From NCBI GenBank assembly GCA_013433145.1, contig CM024176.1:124001-188000 (forward strand): a stretch of 64,000 nucleotides of DNA. Direction: 5' to 3'. Shown piece by piece: positions 22,304 through 33,896 of this stretch. The stretch's first letter is position 1. Every line of letters starts with the position of its first letter. The notes under the pieces are model-generated. The model saw only the letters and a program-made list of their open reading frames with translations. It was not told the origin of the DNA and made no database searches. The stretch comes from Ascaris suum (Eukaryota; Nematoda; Chromadorea; Rhabditida; Ascarididae). Both the position numbers and the translations under genes were made by a program.

Positions 22304-25300
22304 ATGTTGAAGGGCAACGATATGAGCCAATTTGAGTCGTTGGTCGACCCGCAGTGGGAGTTGCTCGACCCGACGCCTGATGTGCGTGCATTGTTCGTGC
22401 AGTTCGACGATATTTTCTTTGAGGGGAAGCTGGCAGGATGCGAGGTCAAGTGGAGTACTCGTATGACTTTGTAGGCGTTTTTACTTTTGTTTCATGACTT
22501 CATTCATTAATAGTGGAATGGATACAGGAATCTACAAAAGGACTGAGTAAATTGACCTCGATTAAGCGGTCAGCATCGGGGATAACGTCCACGGCGCACG
22601 AAAAAGGTGCAACAGGATGTGAGAAGCTTGTGGCGCTTCACGTAATTGTTATGTTTACAGGACAGCGGCAAATAATCCAGCGACCACTGAGGTCGCGGTA
22701 TGCACTCTTCGAAACTTCTGTTATAGGAACGAAGGCTTTCATGTTGACGTAACTTTAAATGAGTTTTCACAAGCCTAACTAAGTCCTCATGGGATTTTTT
22801 TGCTTTCTCAGAGAACAGCTCTTGTAGTTAGACTAGGTTTAAACAAAAGCGATCTTTCTAACAGTTTCAGAATAACCGAAAAGATGGTTTATTCCATTGC
22901 TGCAGTCGAAGCTAAACAAAAACTGGCGTCCGTCTGCACAGCTCTATAGTCCATTACGGCGAAGAGCATCAGCCCTCATGATTCTAGCTGGAAAAAAGCT
23001 TTTATGCCTTATGGCCACGCATAATATATCTTGCTTTCTTATATTTTATTCTAAGGACAGTTAGGTGCGCTCTAATCTATAGCACCAAAAGTATTGACGT
23101 TTGCAGCTATGGCTAAACAAAAAGCTTCGAAGCTTTCATCAACGTGCTAAACTTTTTTTAGCAAGTGTGAAGGGATTTTCTAATCTCATCTGCTAATCAT
23201 TAACTTTTACCTTGAGTCCACGTCAGTGGTTAAAAAGGTGTCGATGCAAGGAGAGTATTGCATTTGGAAATGAATGTTATTGTAGTTTTTTGCGACATAG
23301 GGAATTCATTGAGAGCAAAGTTGAAGGCGCATGGCGATTATAAGCGTTTTGAAACCAGCTGATTAAAATGCAGTGGTGAAGGATGTGAGTTCGCTTGAAA
23401 GTTTATGGCAGGTAATTTGGCGGAAGCGATTCGCTATGATAGGAAACGTTGTTTTGAAGCTGTTCGACTTGTCAGTCAGGCGGCAAACCCCCACCCCCTT
23501 CCGTTAATACAAAGGAAAGGCAACAAAAGGTCAGGATTCGCGTGGCAGTGAGAGAATGGACTGGTCAGTCTTGCTTATAGATCTGGCACGCATTTTCTTC
23601 AGCACCAATGGGGCATGACATCAAGTGATCTCAGATGGATGCGATCGTGTGCTCATAATGCTGTCCCAGAAATCTTAGAAGAAATTCTAATGCGCCCAGT
23701 CGGATGCCTTAGAATTTCCGTCATTTATTTATTGAGAGTTCGAAGTGTAAGGTAGCAGTCGTTTCTATGGCACTGTCTTTTAAGGTGAACTATCAGCGGT
23801 CCTACTTGATATGTAGAAGATTATGGATGTATCATGTTGCACCTGAACTCCCTCTGGGATTATCCATGTATAATCCGTTGTGATTACATCAATATTGTTT
23901 TAGATGTGCAGGGTTGTGCTGCTACGAGGGACGAGGTGGATTATGCTCAATTCGCCTCAGTAAACCATTACTAACATTTCGCTCGCGAAAGGATCTCATC
24001 GAAACTTTACTGCATGAAATGATACACGCTTATTTATTCGTCACTGTGAGGGACAGGTTTTCATTTTAGTTTATTCTCATCGTACCGTCCACATTTTACA
24101 TTGACCACCCCCGACCTTTCTGTTTAGGACAAGATGAAACTTTCGGTCACAGCTACTCGTCAGCCACTGCTGTAAGTAAATGAGTACTGAAGCTTTCAAC
24201 GTCCTACTGCATGCAGACCAGAAAATTCATACACATTTCTCTCTCAAAGCGCGTTTTCTTCTTTTTTAGCTAAAGTTTGCATCTTTTTAGCCTTACTGCT
24301 AATTTATGAATCATTTATCAAGAATTAGCTTTCGTCTATTGCCCCGAAAGATCACTATAGACGCCAGAAATTAATATTTGAGAGATACATGATTAGTATT
24401 AGCCTTCGACGACGGAATGGACGCTATAGCGATGGAGAGAACGACGATTCTTTCCAGTGTTTTTAAAGCGATCCTTTGCTTACCTATAGTCTTATTGTGA
24501 GCTATTTATTGAAAATTTTCTCCCAAATTTCTGCTAATCTTCTCTTATAAGAGGAACTCAGGGGGTTTTCAATAAGATCTGATTTGTAATTTATGTTTGC
24601 GTTCTCCAGTTTCTATTGATTATATTGTTTAAATGCGGAACAAATTTCGTTTATGCAAGAGTTGCTAGGAGCAGGTTTGATTCTACGCTCTCCTACTTGA
24701 AACGTAGGATGAGCTATAACGATGCAAATCATGAATCTTCATGCAGCTGTCTTGAGCTCTGTTTGACGCTGTTAATGATCCTTCAGCACTCGAGCTTCGA
24801 TAAAGCCTTTTTTATGTGGCCATGCGGTTGAGACAATCGTTTGCACTAATAGGGTCGTCGTTGTTTTTCTCTCCTTATCTGCAACTACTCAGGCTTTCAT
24901 TTTATTGCCTTGCCTGGTTTATCTCTGTATCATCCTTCATTGCGTCAGTAAGCTTTTTTATAAGGATTTACCTTGATGAGAAATGAGAGTGAGAGAGTGA
25001 AATGCGGTTTATTCTATCCCAGCATATAATTTACTGGGAGTTAATGAGGTGGATATATTTGAGCAAAACGGCTTCCAACATGAAACTGTGGTTAAAATAT
25101 CGGATCTGTGAAACTGGGGCGCTTATTGGTATGATACAATCGGCTTCAGTTTAAAGTATAACAATCGTTGCATATGGAATGCGGAGCCTAGCTTCGAGAA
25201 AGTGCTACTTACTATACTTTTTGATTCCTGTCTATTTCTAATAGTATCTCTTTATTCATCGACCTGTTTATACATTAGGGAAGGCTCATATCGGAATCTT

Positions 25301-28300
25301 CTCCACCTCCAGCCAGAACATTCTTCTTGCAGCGTCTCCTGTCTCTCATATCTTCCGTAACAGGTGAAAACGTTCTGTCATGTGGTCGTCCTCTTTTGAT
25401 TATAACACTTTCATTGCAAAAGTGATTTTGATTAGGCCACATCTGGCGATGAGTAGAAAAAGCGCCGGCTTGGATTGAAATTTTTTTCCCACTTCTTCTC
25501 CTTTCAGAGGAAAGGAAGTGGGAAAGAACAAAAGCATCCTGTTAGGTACGTAAAGGAGAAAAGAGAAAAATCCTTCATCTCTTCCACATCGCAATTTATC
25601 AATCTGCCCTACTTCGCCATACCTCTCCCCACCTCTTCGTTCTACTATTTGACGTATAAAATCTGCTTGTTCAGAGATCGGAATGGACATGGCACTCAGT
25701 TCCAATATCATATGCGACGGATAAATGCTATAGCTGGCACGAACATCACTATTTATCATTCGTTTCACGCGGAAGTGGCCAATTATCGTCAGCATTGGTG
25801 GAGATGCGATGGACCATGCCGGTATGACTTCTCTTTATTAATTCATGGAGAGGGAAGTTATGAAAGATCTGTGCCTCTTTTGTCTTAATTTTGTCGCAAC
25901 CTTTCTAAAGGGTTTGCGGCCGCTGCGTTTTGTGATCTTTTTTTGCGGAATGATGACGGATTTGATTTTGTTTCTAAACTTGTCTTGTTGTCGCTTTTTT
26001 CCTCGTTTCTCGTTTCATTTTTGGTGGTTCTCTTTGGAAGATAAGAGTGTTGTTAGGCAATCTGAAGGAATGATGTGCCCTTAATTTTTCATTAAAGGGC
26101 ATTGCCTGCCTCCCGAACTGAATGAAAACTGGATTAGCAGAAATATTTTGTTGTCTAGATATTGAACAAGTGCTATCCTCCCCTCTTCTTCCTGTTTCCC
26201 CTTAACTCTCCATAGTTCCTGCCACTCTTTCTTTTTCCTAAACGGGCGTATGAACGTACGCGTTTCTGAGCTAGTGAGATAGAAGTTACGCGGTACATAT
26301 GATATATATACGCGCATGTATCTATCTATCTATCCGTTTTCATCTTGTGAACGAAAGGGGAATCAGGAAGAAATGAATATGGTACATGAATTCGTTATTC
26401 GAGGATTTCTTTGCTGAAGTTCTGGGGGGGAGGGGGGGAGGGGACTTTGAGGGGTGTTCTGGATTGATGATGCAATGTTTGTTGCTGTTTGTCGTTTTGT
26501 GAATTTTTTGCATCATTATTTATATAATACCCCACGCCCTCCCTCCCCAGGGCTCCTCAAATAAAAATTCATAAAACAAAAAACAGCAACAGCTGTTGCA
26601 TCATCGTTTACATAATATCCCTTCCACCACCCCCTCCCCCCTCCCCAGGGTCTCGGGAAAAATACTCATGCACTGAAAAACAGCAGTGGCCACTGTATCA
26701 TCATTTTATATAATAGCCCAAACCCCCACCCCTTCCCAGGTCCTCTCCAAAAAATTCATAAAACGGAAAACAACAACAGCGATTGCATCGTCGTGTATGA
26801 TGCCCACCCCCACTCCTCCAGAGTGTCTCAAAAAAATTCGTGAAACGACAGACAGCAGCAGCCATTGCATCATCAGTCACAGAATAAATCTCCAAGTCGT
26901 CCTCCCCAGAACCTCCGCAAAAAAAATTTATAAAACGGAAAACAACAACAAAAAAAAAAAAAATTCATGAAACGGAAAACAGCAACGGGCCCTGAGGATG
27001 GAGGGGGTGGGGTATTATAGAAATGATGATGCAATGGTAGATGTTGTTTTCCGTCTAAAGAATTTTTTCGGAGAGGCCCTCTTGGGGAAGGGTGGCGTAT
27101 TATATAAACGATGATGCAATGGTTGTTTTTTTTTCGGTTTCTGAATTTTTTTTCGAGAGAGACCCTGGGGAGGGCTGAGGAGGGAGGGGCATTATATCAA
27201 CGGTAATGCAATGGCTGTTCTTTGCTTTATGAATTTTTTTTTTGGAGACTTCCTCGGGAAAAGGGGGGGGGTTTTATTATGTAAACGACGATGCAATGGT
27301 TGTTGTTGTTTGTCGTTTTAGGAATTTTTTTTTTTGAGATTCCATGGGGAGTGGGGTATATACAGCTAAACGAATTTTTTCTTTCATATTCCAGTTTTTA
27401 TTCCTTTGCAGTTTGCTTTTTCCAGTCTGGTCCATCTTATAATGCAAATACGATCGCAGTGATATTTAATCTGGCCAATCATAAAATGCGTGCAATTTTT
27501 AAGCACACCCGAATGCATATAAACCCTTCAAGGGTTGATGAGTTAACCCAGAATTGGACGGTGTCATCTTATAGATTAAACCTCCTAGTTCTGGCCTCGC
27601 GGGATCTCATTGGAAACACAGGATGGATAGGTATAAATGCACACGCCTACTCACTAACAGAGATAAGATCGCGGTAGTGCACTTTAGAGGTACAAAACTG
27701 TTTGAAGAATTATAGTGCGGGGCGAATCAGTGGAAGCGTTAATGCGTTTTATTATCGCCCATGTTTTATCGTTTGTTGGCAGTTCTTAGAATTGGTAAGA
27801 CTGCTGCGGCGAATTGCAAATGTTTGTTTAGGTGATCGGCTGGAGTGACGGCCTGAAATACAGTGGTGTATTTAATGTCAGCCCTTCGATCCAACCGGTT
27901 GTCCCTCTGACGTGTTTTTCCTCCCAATGCGGGAAAACTGTAGTGTTCGCAAGAATGTTATAAGTGAATTTCCTCCTTTGTGCTGGAATGTGTAAGCATA
28001 ACGGAAGGATAATGGGAGTTAATATTTGTAATATCTGTTGAAGCAACCGTCGGCCATTTTATGGTTTTGTGAAACGAGCCACAAACCGTGCTCCTGGATC
28101 GAACGACTATTGGTGGGAGTGGCATCAGGCAACTTGTGGAGGTGAGTGCATCCAGCACCATTTAGCCGTTCAAAAATTGAAAAATTTAGCAATCTCTGGA
28201 GCCCTGGCGCGGTTCACATTGAACAGTTGAGATTTGAAAAATACTGCAGGTGAATATTATAGTATGGTGAATCAGATGATGACTTTGTGTCGGAGAAGTT

Positions 28301-29639
28301 GATGTGGTGCGCGCTTCAGCTGTAAAAGTTTGCTGCACCAACCGTTCCCGTAAATTGATAATAATTGGTGTTATCTTCATACTAATGCGTCCATGTTCCG
28401 GTGGAGTTTGCAGGTCCTGCAAGTCTGTTGCTGAAGACTCGGTTTTCCGAACTGCTTGCTTGTAAAATGCAACCTGATCAACTGCAGGGCTTTTGCAAAT
28501 TTTGAGATACCGTCTGCAGCTTTTATTGATAATAATGGCTCCATTTAAAAGTCGATGCTGTTCTCTATGGTTTAGAAAACATGCACCGGATAGCTTGCCT
28601 TTGACGGCATCCGAGTTGAAACATCCTACAGATCGGCGGGTACGCGTTTTTCAACGTACTTGAGCACATCGTCGTGATAATGCGTCTTGCAGGCAGAAAT
28701 TTGTAGATGGCATAAAAAGGAGTTGATTCGAACTAGCAATCGTTGGTCTGTGTGCTGCCTCGCTTAGGCATCCATAGAATGTTCACCGCAGTGGTCTCTC
28801 GAATGTGATGATAGCCTAGCTCATTCGATGTGGAGGATGACCGAAAGCAGCTAGTGTGGAGGGAGGTCCGTCTTCGTCCTTATACCAGCCTTCAGTTAAT
28901 CGGAGCTACGAAAAATTGTGCAGCTTTCTCGCACCTTCCACTAAGTTCACTAAGGAGGGAGATATCGCAAATCTTTCTTCAGTGTTCCTCACCTTTTCGA
29001 GCTTTTATGGGTAGAAAGTGAAGAAGAATGTGTAGTCGAGCAAGTATGTAAAGGTTCATTTGGTCAACTAATCGAAAGTGAAATGATAGTTTTCACTGTG
29101 CTGCGTTTAGATTCTGTCAAGTGAATTCTTCAGGAAAGTTTGTGAAGGTGAAGGAGCCGGAAGGATACGTAAACGACAAAGGGAAAAACGTCGGCCTTAA
29201 ACAGAAGGCGAGATCGGCTTCCAGTGGCGCAAACGCGAAATGTGCGTATCCGAGCAAAACAGGGCAAAGGACGATCACAGATTTTTTCACAGCAACTGGA
29301 TACGTCCTCGGTGGGGACAAGCCGACTCCCATCCACTGTGCATGGCACTAGTCCGACCCTTGCTGCTGCGTTGCGCAGGCAGAAGGAAAACTTATCGAGG
29401 GCAGCACTTTCTAGCGGTCCAAAGTCTACTTCCTGTAAGGTGAGCGTAAACTAACGTGTCGTTCATTCTGACTAATTGGTGGTATGTTGACAGCCTTTCG
29501 CATAGTCTTGGAGGTGGAAGCTGATGCTTTTTTATTAATATAATTCAGGAAGAGCATCCATATGAGCTATTCGCTAAAGGGTCGGACAGAAGGCCGTCAG
29601 TAGCGCGATCGTGTCGAAATAACAAAACGATTGCTTGCA
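22304..29639 (+). pseudogene. SPRTN: Spartan copy, catalytic exons intact, frameshift in exon 5, UBZ exon missing
   Basis: Exons: 1 at 22304-22470, 2 at 23904-24056, 3 at 25675-25821, 4 at 28044-28141, 5 at 29134-29439, 6 at 29549 to about 29639. Exons 1-4 are fully open, so the whole SprT domain with HEMIH, GHG and the Cys/His zinc subdomain is coded. Exon 5 lacks two bases near 29327 (cgactcccatcc against cgactcatccatcc), and the frame is lost a few codons after the PIP and SHP motifs, giving an early stop. No exon 7 exists downstream because the unit breaks at 30493. If expressed, it would make a short protease with PCNA and p97 motifs but no ubiquitin-binding finger. The intron-1 donor is gtaggc rather than gtaagc. 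Confidence 0.88.
26405..27350. repeat. Intron-3 minisatellite block, copy 3
   Basis: The third copy of the roughly 0.95 kb intron-3 block, in the same position relative to exons 3 and 4, with the same forward and reversed subunits and the same absence of the two extra subunits. Confidence 0.88.
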
Positions 29640-29656
29640 GTAGTGATAAGTTACTG

Positions 29657-30493
29657 ACGTATTATATAAGTGATGATGCAGTGGTTATTGTTGCGTTGCG
29701 TTGTATGAATTTTTTGGAGATTCCCTGGGAAGGGGGGTGGAGTGGTATATAAACGATGATGCAATGGCTGTTGCTGTTTTTCGTTGCATGAAATTTTTTT
29801 TGGAGGTGTTGTATAGGATGGGGGAGAGGGTACTATATGGATGATGATTTAATGGCTGTCACTGTTTTTCGTTGTATCAATTTTTTTGGAGAGGACCCGG
29901 GAAGGGGGGTTTTGAGGAGGCGGCATTATATAAATGGTGATGCAATGACTGTTCTTTTTCGTTTTATGAATTTTTTTGGATACTTCTTGGGGAAATGGGA
30001 GGGGGGATATCATATAAATGATGATGCGATCGCTGTTCTTTTTTGATATATGAATTTTTTTGAGATAGCCTGGGGGATGGGGGGTGGGGTATTAATAGGC
30101 ACGATGATGCAGTCGCTGTTGTTGTTTACCGTTTTATGAATTTTTTTGCAGGGGTTCTGGGGAAGGGGAACGTGGAGGGGTATTCTGTGATTGATGATGC
30201 AATGGATTGATGTGATTGATGTGATTTTTGGAATGTGATTTTTTTTTGATTGATGCCATTTTTGCCATTTGGAATTGATGCCATTTAGAATCAAGGGGAA
30301 TGTGATTGATGCCATTTTTCGTTTATGAATTTTTTTGGAGAGAACCCAGGGAGGGGGGAGGAAGGTGGGGTATTATATAAAAAGACGATACAGTGGCCAT
30401 TGCTTTTTTACGGTTTATGGATTTTTTTTCGAGAGGCCTTGGGGAGGGTAGAGGAGGGAGGAATATTATATGAATGGTGATGCAATGGCTGTT
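29657..30493 (+). repeat. Intron-6 minisatellite block, copy 3, cut short
   Basis: Follows exon 6 of the gene at 22304. It is interrupted after the subunit core gcaatggctgtt at 30493, where unrelated single-copy sequence begins. Confidence 0.87.
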
Positions 30494-30690
30494 ACAAGGA
30501 ATATTGTCATCGTTTTTTAACAGTAACGAAGATGATTCCTTGGATGAAAAAATTACAGAGGTTCATATCGTGTTCTCTATTTCGGCGAATTTATCACCTT
30601 CTTTATCCTATATTATGAAAAAGTTCGTCAAGGAACATTGATGTGTGCAAAATGTAGGACTGTGGCGATAATACTTGGCGAGTGATAAGT

Positions 30691-30740
30691 ATACCCTTGC
30701 AAGTCATGCTGAAGGAAGGAAATGTTCATTGCAAGGGTAT
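30691..30740. other. 12-bp perfect inverted repeat, 26-nt loop
   Basis: ATACCCTTGCAA at 30691-30702 pairs exactly with TTGCAAGGGTAT at 30729-30740. It may be a hairpin or the ends of a tiny element; no target-site duplication is evident. Confidence 0.7.
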
Positions 30741-31320
30741 TTATTTGAAAACGTTGAAGGCAAAAAAATAAAATTTAAAAATCGACAGAATTGTTTTAAA
30801 AAACTTGGACAAAAGTTCACTGTAAAAATAGTATAGCTAGTTTTATAGTACAGCTAGTCTTCAAGATGAAAGATTCATGTAAAATTGTGAGAGAATTAGC
30901 TGTAAAGTCTGTCATAATGTCCTCTATAAAAAGGAGGAGCAAAATTCACTATAAAATCTGCGATTCCAGTAGGACTTTTACTACGATCTTAAGATCTAAT
31001 GATAATAATAAAAAAATTTTAGTACAGCGTCATAATTTGTACCAGCTGGGCTTATAATTGCAGGTTGACATCCATACTAGTCCATTGCGATGATGAGCTA
31101 TCTGCTGAAAGCTTTTCCTCAACATATTATTGCCTCGACCAGGATAATACTACATTATACCTGGATAATGCTATGTTGTAATATTGTCATTATTGTCGTG
31201 TCGTGAAACACAAATTTTTGAGAACCTAATTCCTTGATTAAATGTGGTCGTATTGTTGTGGGCGTTTTTTTCCTGTTCCTTTGTCGTGAAGGCAGCATCT
31301 GCCTATCGATCAAGTCAAAG

Positions 31321-31354
31321 ATCACATCACATCACATCACATCACATCACATCA
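31321..31354 (+). repeat. (ATCAC)n microsatellite
   Basis: Six perfect ATCAC repeats plus ATCA. It lies inside an otherwise unremarkable open frame (31234-31620), which I do not consider coding. Confidence 0.9.
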
Positions 31355-33027
31355 GGCTTTTACCTGTATGTAGCAGCGCTACTCGATTTGGAGTACATTT
31401 CTATTCATTGTCATGGGCTAATGATTTCAAAAAGGTGCTATGCGCGTCGAAAACCATACAGTTTCGGATGATTTTTTCTCAGAGTTCTGAAATTTTCAGT
31501 TCTTTTGCAAAAGTGCTCATAGGATTTTCAATTATAAGTTATAACGCAGCTAGTCGAGCTGTTGCCAACATTGTTACGAGTCTACTTCATTTTGTGGGGA
31601 GGTGGTGCACTGCCGTTTGATGCGTCGTAAAGCAGATGGACAGTTAGGCATAGTAAAAAAATAATAGTAAGAGCAGTTGGCTAGCTTGAGTTTATCGGTG
31701 CAGCTCTTTCAGCAGGTACGATTTAAATTTCGTGGGAGTGAAATGAAAAGCAGCATGGTGGAAATACCTCCAAGATACTTTTTTCTGTTGAACTCCATCA
31801 TTCACTGGAACCAACTCTCTTGCAAGCCGCAAGAGAAAGCTAAGATTAAATGTTTAGGTGCTCTGAATCTGCGGTTTGTTATCGTTTCGGTTTTGTTAAC
31901 GTTTCATCTATTCTCCAGTGGCGACCGCATTCACTATTATCTACTATAATTTTCAATTGCACATTCAGGTTGGTATCATTGAGGACATTGCGAAGTTGTA
32001 ATACATAGGTGCAGTTGCTGTTATAGGTGCACTATATGTGCATTTTGATAGTCGTTTTAATGCACTTCTTGTAAACTTATGCAAAATCTGCTAATACCGA
32101 TAATTAGTTTATTTCCCTTTGTCCAGCAGATTGGATTTGCAGGTTGCAGAACCTGCTTTGTTGGCCTATCTTCGTACGTATGTTTGTAAACGTGCTTCTC
32201 TATGTGTCTGTTTGCGCTTATGCGGGTGTATGTGCCCATGTGCGTGCCCTGGTGTCTGTACAAGCTTGTGTTGCGTCTGTACCTGCATCTGCGCGTTTCT
32301 GTGTGCTAAAATTAAATTTTTTTTTCTAAGTCATGTGGTTCGTTAGAGATGGAGAGAATATTCAAGGAACAAAGATAGCTGCTAGCACAATGAGTGAAAG
32401 GGAAAAATGCAATAAAATAATCAAAAAAAGAAAAATGTGGCGGCAGTTTTGTGATATGTTCGTTCCTGTTGAATTCGGTACACTTTTCCTCCTACTTTTT
32501 TCGACACATCTGCAATTCCCTTTGTTTACTTTCAATAAAAACTCTTACTACGACCACTATTAGCAGCCTCATAAAAGCATATCTCGCTTTCGAAATACCA
32601 CTTGAAATTAAAAAATATTTATCGCTTACAGGGGTTACTAAGCTTATTTTTGTAGGAATATGTGATCGTTCTTTCGGAACGTCGATACGGTTTGAAAAAA
32701 CCACATCTCAGCACACCGTAATATTGTAAGTCGTCAGCGTGAAAACGAAGATAGAAAATATTAAGCGTGATTCATTGTTCTGTAAAGTTTAGGCTAATTG
32801 ATTAGCTCAGTGGCCAGAGTTAATGGTGCGCATTCGCACTTATTCAATGAGCGTCATTTTTTCACATTAAGTACATAGATTCGAAGCATCGAATTTGGTC
32901 CTACCCTTTTACTGTCTGTCGATGGACAAGAACAACTTGATGACCATAGGAAAGCGATTTTGTATATCAGAGGTACAAGCATGAAATGTATAACATCGAA
33001 AAGAGCAGGAACGATTAATATGTGTAG

Positions 33028-33105
33028 ACAGAGTCGGTCATTATGCACATAAATAGGGTCGGTCAATGTGTACATAAACAGGGTCGATCAATATGTGCAT
33101 ATAAA
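33028..33105 (+). repeat. Three-copy 26-bp minisatellite
   Basis: Three imperfect copies of a 25-27 bp unit of the form GTCGGTCAATRTGTACATAAACAG. They lie about 250 bp upstream of the dehydrogenase-like exon. Confidence 0.75.
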
Positions 33106-33358
33106 AAGGTTGCAGTTGTTGCGTTCGTCTTAAATATGTTCTCTGATATGTAGTTCTTTTTAACAGGCGGAGGGATGTATATAGTCCAGTGAATGCATTA
33201 AAAATGTCAAATCATATAATGCTTTCGAAAAAAAAATTCAGTTGGCTGGACTACAGTGGGGAATCTGTTGTTGCTACAGGCATGGAAATTATTGTAGAGA
33301 AAGGTCGTATAAAGGTTGCAGTTTCACTATCTTAACACGTTCATTATCTTCCTAACAG

Positions 33359-33629
33359 GTATTCTCCTCACCTTGCAGCATTTTTTATATGTGTTCTTAG
33401 GTGCATTACAGGTACATTGTTTAGGATGTTCGTAAAGAGGCTGCAAATGAAATATAATGAGAAAGCAGAAGAGGACATAACTGCGATTGGAAAGATTGCC
33501 CTCGTGACTGGTGCTACAAGTGCCGTCGGCATGGTAGTTGTCAGAGAGTTGAATACACGGGGCGCGATTGTTTACATGTTGTGCAGGACGCTCGATAGAG
33601 GTCAAGAAGCCAGGCGAGAACTTAGCGAG
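33359..33629 (+). CDS. Short-chain dehydrogenase/reductase (retinol-dehydrogenase-like), N-terminal exon only
   Basis: The exon runs from acceptor cctaacag to donor gtgagc and ends in phase 0. It codes a hydrophobic stretch (AAFFICVLRCITG), a basic linker, then IGKIALVTGATSAVG, the first beta strand and NAD(P)-binding loop of the SDR fold. RELNTRGAIVYMLCRT with EARREL follows, typical of membrane-anchored RDH11-14-like enzymes. The loop reads TGATSAVG where TGxxxGIG is usual, so the middle glycine is replaced by alanine. The first Met in the exon is at 33426; an upstream exon may supply an earlier start. No catalytic YxxxK exon follows, because duplicated Spartan DNA begins at 33897. This gene is either cut off by the rearrangement or has an intron that contains everything downstream. 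Substrate cannot be told. Confidence 0.75.
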
Positions 33630-33896
33630 GTGAGCTTCTGCATACGTTATCACCGTGCTATGCTCAAAAGTTTTAAGTGATGGTGGAAAGGAGCACCAGC
33701 AAGCAACACTTCAAACTTTCGAGGTATTTTTCCCACGCAGTTCATCTTAAAGGGAAGACTAATTGCATATGTTTCTTTTATATCCCTGCAAAGAATATTT
33801 CCTTTTATTTGAGAAGAGATATGATACAAAAGCGTTGGTTTTTTATTAGAAATACACAAACACTCTGTGGCATTCGATAAGTAATTCAACACTATA

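Larger units (their letters stand above)
12193..24401 (+). repeat. 12.2 kb tandem unit, copy 2
   Basis: Second direct copy, 12209 bp, same gene order as copy 1. Differences from copy 1 are mostly one-base changes in homopolymers and G-runs, plus a few substitutions. Examples are gtaagc to gtaggc at the intron-1 donor and a small block difference near 22040-22080 (compare 9855-9880). It supplies exons 3-7 of the gene starting at 10097 and exons 1-2 of the gene starting at 22304. Confidence 0.95.
24402..30493 (+). repeat. 12.2 kb unit, copy 3, truncated in intron 6
   Basis: Third direct copy. It matches unit positions 1 to about 6090 and then stops inside the intron-6 minisatellite, just after the subunit sequence gcaatggctgtt, where single-copy DNA begins. 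Because of this break the gene that starts at 22304 never reaches its UBZ4 exon (unit 6887-7041). Confidence 0.93.
30494..33896. other. Single-copy segment between rearranged repeats
   Basis: Not related to the 12.2 kb unit. Contents: a 12-bp inverted repeat (30691-30740), AT-rich DNA, an ATCAC microsatellite (31321-31354), a TG/GC-rich low-complexity stretch (about 32170-32310), a three-copy 26-bp minisatellite (33028-33105) and one exon of a dehydrogenase-like gene (33359-33629). No other gene is convincing. Both ends are breakpoints with unit sequence. Confidence 0.8.

Noticed and set aside
32119..32346. Cysteine-rich 75-codon frame
   Set aside because: It comes from a TGTG/TGCG low-complexity stretch. 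There is no signal peptide or known cysteine spacing.
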